DNA from: Candidatus Stercoripulliclostridium merdipullorum
Lineage (GTDB): Bacteria; Bacillota; Clostridia; Christensenellales; DTU072
DNA: 42,469 nt
Direction of reading: 5' to 3'
Assembly (NCBI GenBank): GCA_018713745.1
Contig: DVOH01000039.1
Span: 1-42,469, forward strand
Under the pieces are notes generated by a model that saw only the letters and a program-made list of their open reading frames with translations, was not told the origin of the DNA and ran no database searches. The position numbers and the translations under genes were made by a program. Shown here piece by piece: positions 38,439 through 42,469 of this stretch; position 1 is the stretch's first letter, and each line of letters starts with the position of its first letter.

Positions 38439-40580
38439 ATGGAACCGAAAACAATTAACAGACGAACCCTCCTGATCATCGCCGCGGCGATCCTCGTGAT
38501 CGTCCTGATGGTGGTGCTTCTGACAACCAATACTTCCAAAACACCCGTCATCTCGTTCAGCGAGCTGATCGAGGGGCTTCAGACCGACGCCCCCGCCGAA
38601 CAAAAAATCATCGGCGTACAATTCTCGGGCAATTACTCCGTCAGCCTCCTCTATCAAAAAGATCAGGGACGCCTCGAAGATTTCAAAAAAGGCAAGTTCG
38701 CTTCGGCAACCTGTATCACCGTTTACCGCGACTATCTGGTCGACCAGATTTACTCTTCCGAAACCATCGACCCGTCGGGCATTTACCTCAACCTCAACAA
38801 CCCCGACGAACGGAGTTTTCTCTCCTATCTTTTCCCCGCACTCTCCCTGCTGATGCTGATCGGCATCGCGATATTTATGTTCTTCTCGATGCGCGCCAAC
38901 AAAAACGGCGGCGGCGCGCTGAGCTTCGGCAAAACCAAAGCTCGCGTCAGTTCATCCGTCAAAGTCCGCTTCAGCGACGTTGCGGGCGCCGAGGAAGAAA
39001 AAGAAGAACTCAAAGAGATCGTCGAATTTCTGAAGTCCCCCAAAAAGTTCCGAGATGTCGGCGCACGGATTCCCAAAGGCATGCTTTTGGTTGGCAGCCC
39101 CGGTACCGGTAAAACGCTGTTCGCCAAAGCCGTGGCGGGCGAAGCGGGGGTTCCGTTCTTCTCGATCAGCGGCTCCGACTTTGTCGAAATGTTTGTCGGC
39201 GTCGGCGCAAGCCGTGTTCGTGACCTCTTTGCCCAAGCCAAAAAGAATCAGCCCTGTATCATCTTCATCGACGAAATCGACGCCGTCGGCAGAAAGCGCG
39301 GCGCCGGTCTCGGCGGCGGCAACGACGAACGCGAACAGACCCTCAACCAGCTCCTCGTCCAGATGGACGGCTTTGACGAAAACGAAAGCGTCGTCATTAT
39401 GGCGGCGACCAACCGCGTCGACGTCCTCGACCCCGCCTTGCTCCGTCCCGGACGCTTCGACCGACAGATCTACGTTCATCTTCCCGACGTCCGCGGCAGA
39501 GAAGCGATCTTTAAGGTACACAGCCGCGGCAAGCCCATTTCGCCCGACATCGACTTCAAAAATCTTGCCCGCCTGACGACGGGATTCAGCGGCGCCGATA
39601 TCGAAAATCTCCTCAACGAAGCGGCAATCCTCGCCGCGCGCGACGGGCGCAAGCTGATCCTGATGAACGACCTCCTGGAAGGCATCAACAAAGTCATCGC
39701 CGGCCCGCAGAAAAAATCGCGCGTCGTCACCGAAAAAGACAAGCGCATCACCGCTTACCACGAAGCGGGACACGCCCTGGTCGGCAGAGTTCTCCCCTAC
39801 TGCAAAGCGGTACAGGAAGTCAGCATCATTCCGCGCGGTATGGCGGCAGGCTACACGATTTCCCGCCCCAAGGGCGACGACAGCCATATTACCAAAAATC
39901 AGCTGAACGACGAAATCGCCATGACCCTCGGCGGACGCGCCGCCGAAGAAATCGTCATCCGCGACATTACGACGGGAGCAAGCCAGGACATCAAACAAGC
40001 AACGGGCATTGCGCGTCAGATGGTCACGGACTGGGGGATGAGCGACAAGCTGCCCAACGTATTTTTCGGTGGGGAACAGGAAGTCTTTATCGGCAGAGAT
40101 TATCAAACCCAGGCGTCCTACTCCGACGAAGTCGCCGCCGTCATCGATGCCGAAATCCGCAAGATCATCGACACCAACTATGCCCGCGCCCTCGAAGTCC
40201 TGCGCACGCACGAATCGGTGCTGCACGATATGGTGCGCCTGTTGTTTGTACACGAAACGATTTACGGCGACGAAATCGACCTCTTGATGGAAGGAAAATC
40301 GGTCGACGACGTCAACGAATATATCCGCAACAAAAAAGAAGAGCAGCTTCGCCTGACGCGCGAAAAAGAAGAAGCTGCCCGCCCCCAACCCGTCCTGGGC
40401 AACGCATCCTCGATCATCGTGCCCGAGCCTAAGGATTCCGGCGACGCGCCGTCCGACAACGCGCCCGAAGCGCCCGCCCTGCCCGCGCCCGCAAGCGATC
40501 CGTCCGAGTCTCAACCCTCCGACAACGAGGCTTCCCCCGAAGCCGCGAAAGGCGACCCCGACGACAAACCGCAAGCCTGA
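38439..40580 (+). CDS. ftsH: ATP-dependent zinc metalloprotease FtsH
   Basis: This 713-residue membrane-bound AAA protease degrades misfolded membrane and regulatory proteins. Two membrane segments (about 11-29 and 129-150) flank a small periplasmic-type domain. The AAA domain has GSPGTGKT (219-226), IIFIDEID (274-281) and an arginine-finger region RPGRFDR. The protease domain has HEAGH (441-445) and a likely third zinc ligand D517. The last 60 residues are rich in Pro/Ala/Ser/Glu/Asp and are probably disordered. AGAGGA precedes the ATG and a strong terminator follows, so it is a single-gene unit. Confidence 0.97.
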   Translation: MEPKTINRRTLLIIAAAILVIVLMVVLLTTNTSKTPVISFSELIEGLQTDAPAEQKIIGVQFSGNYSVSLLYQKDQGRLEDFKKGKFASATCITVYRDYLVDQIYSSETIDPSGIYLNLNNPDERSFLSYLFPALSLLMLIGIAIFMFFSMRANKNGGGALSFGKTKARVSSSVKVRFSDVAGAEEEKEELKEIVEFLKSPKKFRDVGARIPKGMLLVGSPGTGKTLFAKAVAGEAGVPFFSISGSDFVEMFVGVGASRVRDLFAQAKKNQPCIIFIDEIDAVGRKRGAGLGGGNDEREQTLNQLLVQMDGFDENESVVIMAATNRVDVLDPALLRPGRFDRQIYVHLPDVRGREAIFKVHSRGKPISPDIDFKNLARLTTGFSGADIENLLNEAAILAARDGRKLILMNDLLEGINKVIAGPQKKSRVVTEKDKRITAYHEAGHALVGRVLPYCKAVQEVSIIPRGMAAGYTISRPKGDDSHITKNQLNDEIAMTLGGRAAEEIVIRDITTGASQDIKQATGIARQMVTDWGMSDKLPNVFFGGEQEVFIGRDYQTQASYSDEVAAVIDAEIRKIIDTNYARALEVLRTHESVLHDMVRLLFVHETIYGDEIDLLMEGKSVDDVNEYIRNKKEEQLRLTREKEEAARPQPVLGNASSIIVPEPKDSGDAPSDNAPEAPALPAPASDPSESQPSDNEASPEAAKGDPDDKPQA

Positions 40581-40595
40581 CCCCGCGTTACTTCA

Positions 40596-40625
40596 ACGGG
40601 AATCCCGACGGATTCCCGTTTTTCT
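40596..40625 (+). terminator. Intrinsic terminator of ftsH
   Basis: ACGGGAATCC and GGATTCCCGT form a ten-pair stem around a CGAC loop, followed by TTTTTC. It lies 15 bases beyond the ftsH stop. Confidence 0.92.
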
Positions 40626-40708
40626 TGTGTTACAATCCGTTTCAAGCCCCAACATCTTGTGACTGTCGGGACTTTTGCGATTTCCCATAAATTTTATCGT
40701 TCAATCAG

Positions 40709-40737
40709 TTGACAAACCTTTCAAATTTTTATACTAT
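40709..40737 (+). promoter_or_regulatory. Sigma-A promoter of the tRNA operon
   Basis: TTGACA (40709-40714) and TACTAT (40732-40737) are 17 bases apart, in an AT-rich stretch ending just before the first tRNA at 40751. Confidence 0.85.
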
Positions 40738-40750
40738 ATATAAGCATTAT

Positions 40751-40827
<77 letters not shown>

Positions 40828-40831
40828 CTTT

Positions 40832-40908
40832 GGCGGCGTAGCTTAGATGGTTATAGCGGCCGGTTCATACCCGGCAGGTCGTTGGTTCGAATCCGACCGC
40901 CGCTACCA
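40832..40908 (+). tRNA. Elongator tRNA-Met (CAT)
   Basis: This 77-base cloverleaf with encoded CCA has anticodon loop TTCATAC in a GCCGG/CCGGC stem. The acceptor arm pairs fully, with one G-T at the end. The sequence around the anticodon resembles elongator tRNA-Met of clostridia. A tRNA-Ile2 that is modified at C34 cannot be excluded by anticodon alone. Confidence 0.87.
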
Positions 40909-40923
40909 AAATAATTTCAATCC

Positions 40924-40998
40924 GGCCCCATGGTCAAGCGGTCAAGACATCGCCCTTTCACGGCGGTAACGGGAGTTCGATTCTCCCTGGGGTCACCA
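40924..40998 (+). tRNA. tRNA-Glu (TTC)
   Basis: This 75-base tRNA with encoded CCA has anticodon TTC in loop CTTTCAC and stems that pair cleanly. It decodes GAA and GAG. It is the third gene of the operon, 15 bases after tRNA-Met. Confidence 0.93.
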
Positions 40999-41003
40999 AT
41001 CAC

Positions 41004-41079
41004 GGGGGCATAGCTCAGCTGGGAGAGCGCTTGCCTTACAAGCAAGATGTCACAAGTTCGAGTCTTGTTGTCCCCACCA
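41004..41079 (+). tRNA. tRNA-Val (TAC)
   Basis: This 76-base tRNA with encoded CCA has anticodon TAC in loop CTTACAA. The acceptor stem pairs with one G-T. It is the last tRNA of the cluster and is directly followed by the repeat region. Confidence 0.93.
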
Positions 41080-41091
41080 AACGAAGTATAA

Positions 41092-41440
41092 GGGCGCATA
41101 GGGTGTCCTTTTTTCGTATTCTCGCTCGGTTACATACGTCTTTGTATGCGCCCGTCGCGCTCACACTCAAAAGTCCCCCTCTGCATCCCTTCTCCTTCGT
41201 TTGGCTTAATCTTTTCGGCGAATGGCACAACCTTTCTTCGTGTCTCGGGCTTGGTTACATACGTCTATGTATGCGCCCGGCGCCCTCGCACTTGAAAGCA
41301 CGCACCCTTCATCCCTTCTCCTCGGTTTGGCTTATTCCTTTGGGCGCATTGGGTGTCCTTTTTTCGTATTCTCGCTCGGTTGGTATGTCCATTATACGCG
41401 CCCGTCGCGCTCTTCGGTTGCGCCCGCTTGGCTGTCGCCA
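41092..41440. repeat. Imperfect tandem repeat of 125 bp, about 2.8 copies
   Basis: The anchor GGT after CTCGCTCGGT or an equivalent recurs at 41128, 41253 and 41378, exactly 125 bases apart. Copies one and three share GGGTGTCCTTTTTTCGTATT. Copies one and two share the phrase TACATACGTCTxTGTATGCG. In copy one GGGCGCATA (41092-41100) and TATGCGCCC (41145-41153) are inverted, so each unit could form a long stem. No open frame here has a ribosome site or a recognisable product. Apart from these repeats I see nothing in 41080-41440. Confidence 0.8.
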
Positions 41441-41517
41441 CCGTTACCACCCTGCGAAAGGATCCGGTTGGTTGCGATCGCTTACGATCGCCACCGTATC
41501 CACCCTGCGAAAGGATC
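41436..41517. repeat. Pair of 29-bp direct repeats around a palindrome
   Basis: CGCCACCGT, two to three variable bases and CCACCCTGCGAAAGGATC occur at 41436-41464 and 41489-41517. Between them GCGATCG (41474-41480) and CGATCGC (41485-41491) form an inverted repeat with a CTTA loop. It could be a protein-binding site or a remnant of a mobile sequence. Confidence 0.7.
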
Positions 41518-41600
41518 TTTTGCCCGATTTCCGTCGGGAGTGTCGCTCAATGCAACAATGCAATTCACGCTCCTACCCTCGGAACTCGGGCAAAATCTTT

Positions 41601-41770
41601 CTTTCTCGGGTGCGGATTACTTCTTTACAAATAATTAGCGTTTAGTGAGTGTTTAATAAGGATAAAACTCTCTTTCTCGGGTGCTGACTGCGCCTTGACA
41701 AGTGAATAGCGCTTAGTGACGACTTTAATACGGATAAAAATCTCTCTTTCTCGGGTGCCGACTGCATCAT
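41601..41770. repeat. Tandem repeat of about 71-74 bp, about 2.5 copies
   Basis: CTTTCTCGGGTGC starts at 41601, 41672 and 41746. Each of the first two is followed by a variable stretch, GCG, TTAGTGA, a TTTAATA-type phrase and GGATAAAA before the next copy. The units are more AT-rich than the coding sequence. I see no gene in 41520-41843. Confidence 0.75.
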
Positions 41771-41843
41771 TACAAGCCGCGGGCGTTACACGGAAAAATT
41801 GCTTCTTCAAATCAAAGCATATTGTTTATATTCTCTCCGTGAT

Positions 41844-42083
41844 TTAATCGTGTAATGTATTTCGATCAAACAATGGTGAAGCAAAAAATTCTTCCAAACT
41901 GATATCAAATCCTTCGCAAATGGCGTACAGCGTTTTTAATTTTACCGAGGTGCTTCTCTTTTTCTTGATGGACGTCAGTGTCGTTTGCGGAACGCCGCTC
42001 CGTTCCGACAAAGCATATTTCGTCATCTTACGTTCGATACACAACTGCTCTATGCGCAATGCAACCGCTTCTTCCAAAAGCAT
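41844..42083 (-). CDS. Small HTH (Xre/Cro-like) regulator B
   Basis: This protein of 79 residues from ATG 42083 (82 from a TTG at 42092) has a helix-turn-helix layout with KMTKYALSERSGVPQTTLTSI as the likely DNA-binding helices. It ends with CEGFDISLEEFF, a motif common in short Xre-type proteins. It follows the paralogous regulator A after about 11-20 bases, so the two are co-transcribed. Neither candidate start has a strong ribosome site, which suggests coupling to the upstream gene. Confidence 0.8.
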   Translation of the reverse strand: MLLEEAVALRIEQLCIERKMTKYALSERSGVPQTTLTSIKKKRSTSVKLKTLYAICEGFDISLEEFFASPLFDRNTLHD

Positions 42084-42103
42084 CCTGTCCAAACCCCGAA
42101 CCC

Positions 42104-42340
42104 TTACTCTTCTTCGGGTTCGTTAAAATAGTCCCGGTCGAAAAATTCCGACAACGTGATGCCCGCCCCTTCACAAAAGGACTTGATCGTCGAAACTTTT
42201 GAGCATTGCGTTCTGCCCTTCATCAGGTCATAAATCGCAGACGGAGATTTTCCGCCGCTTACCGTGGCGCCGCCAACTTTAATTTTCTTGTCTTTACAAA
42301 TTTCTTTAATCCGCTTAATAATCGCGTCATTCAGCCGCAT
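42104..42340 (-). CDS. Small HTH (Xre/Cro-like) regulator A
   Basis: This 78-residue protein is similar in plan to the neighbouring regulator. It has basic N-terminal helices, a GGKSPSAIYDLMKGRTQ recognition part, and CEGAGITLSEFF near the end, which matches the ISLEEFF end of regulator B. I chose the ATG at 42340 because GAGGTGAG lies just before it; the frame continues upstream to 42433 but only through operator-like sequence. It probably represses its own transcription through the palindromes directly upstream. Confidence 0.8.
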   Translation of the reverse strand: MRLNDAIIKRIKEICKDKKIKVGGATVSGGKSPSAIYDLMKGRTQCSKVSTIKSFCEGAGITLSEFFDRDYFNEPEEE

Positions 42341-42347
42341 ACTCACC

Positions 42348-42423
42348 TCGTGGAACTCCGTATCGTGATTCCACGATTTCAGTGTAAAAAATTTGCATAT
42401 TTTTATCTCGTGGAACTCCACGA
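42348..42423 (-). promoter_or_regulatory. Operator-like palindromes upstream of the HTH pair
   Basis: TCGTGGAACTCCACGA (42408-42423) is a 16-base inverted repeat with a two-base centre. ATCGTG-ATTC-CACGAT (42362-42377) is a second one, and TCGTGGAACTCC recurs at 42348-42359, overlapping the region just before the ribosome site. Three related sites in 76 bases are typical of an autoregulated Xre repressor operator. Confidence 0.75.
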
Positions 42424-42456
42424 TTATTGACAATACTTCAACTTATGGATAGGTGA

Positions 42457-42462
42457 ATTATA
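42457..42462 (-). promoter_or_regulatory. Possible -10 element for the HTH pair
   Basis: On the minus strand TATAAT is present here. Its -35 would lie at or beyond the right edge, so the promoter cannot be confirmed. If used, it would place the three operator-like palindromes in the leader. Confidence 0.4.
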
Positions 42463-42469
42463 CTTTCAG

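Noticed and set aside
38952..40574. Minus-strand open frame of 540 residues opposite ftsH
   Set aside because: The ftsH product is beyond doubt and the mirror frame comes from codon bias.
40917..41230. Minus-strand short frames overlapping tRNA-Glu and tRNA-Val (products containing phrases like TRLELVTSCL)
   Set aside because: These are the well-known spurious frames produced by antisense tRNA sequence.
41031..41645. Plus-strand frames of 90-200 residues within the repeat region
   Set aside because: They start inside a tRNA or repeats, lack ribosome sites, and simply follow the tandem repeats.
41092..41770. CRISPR array
   Set aside because: Repeat lengths and spacings differ between the three families, the intervals are themselves repeated, and no cas gene is nearby.
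42104..42433. Longer HTH regulator A starting at 42433
   Set aside because: The added part runs through operator-like palindromes, while GAGGTGAG directly precedes the ATG at 42340.

Overview
The window looks like a chromosomal segment of an endospore-forming member of the Bacillota, most likely an uncultivated clostridial lineage. The evidence is the mini-RNase III / RlmB / SigH cluster, CysE-CysS, a YyaC-type sporulation protein, a CvpA protein, FtsH, strong AGGAGG-type ribosome binding sites and sigma-A promoters with 17-18 bp spacers. Assignment below class level is not possible from the sequence alone.

Layout. (1) 1-19175, minus strand: one giant lipoprotein gene that is open at the left edge. 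At least 6,391 residues are visible and its C-terminus lies outside the window. It has its own promoter and a lipoprotein signal. About 14 imperfect repeats of roughly 250-330 residues are followed by two carboxypeptidase-regulatory-like beta domains and a long non-repetitive part. Because the genome avoids TTA, CTA and TCA codons, the opposite strand carries very long spurious open frames. (2) 19433-25522, minus strand: a four-gene operon (lipoprotein with Ig-like and transglutaminase-like domains, DUF4380/mutarotase-like protein, ROK-type sugar kinase, PIG-L/LmbE deacetylase) with a clear promoter and terminator. (3) 25589-28488, plus strand: mrnC-rlmB-sigH-ychF, apparently transcribed as a leaderless mRNA. 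(4) 28549-32966, plus strand: an orphan four-pass membrane protein, cysE, cysS and a zinc-ribbon membrane protein. (5) 32967-33368, minus strand: a small helical protein whose stop codon abuts the convergent upstream gene. (6) 33425-37805, minus strand: an operon of cvpA, an anchored repeat protein with TIGE-like motifs, a shortened RACo-like [2Fe-2S] protein and a membrane protein, with a promoter at one end and a perfect terminator at the other. (7) 37875-40625, plus strand: yyaC and ftsH. (8) 40709-41079: a four-tRNA operon (initiator fMet, elongator Met, Glu, Val); the initiator tRNA gene has an apparent extra base in its T-stem. (9) 41080-41843: about 760 bp without a convincing gene but with three families of short tandem repeats. 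(10) 41844-42469, minus strand: two small paralogous HTH regulators with palindromic operator-like sites upstream, more AT-rich than the rest, possibly the edge of an accessory element.

How it works together. The right-hand two thirds is mostly housekeeping (translation, RNA maturation, cysteine synthesis and charging, membrane proteolysis, sporulation control). The accessory, poorly described content is the giant repeat lipoprotein, the adjacent transglutaminase/sugar operon, the cvpA-linked repeat protein and the repeat/HTH block. The giant gene is the strongest candidate for undescribed biology.
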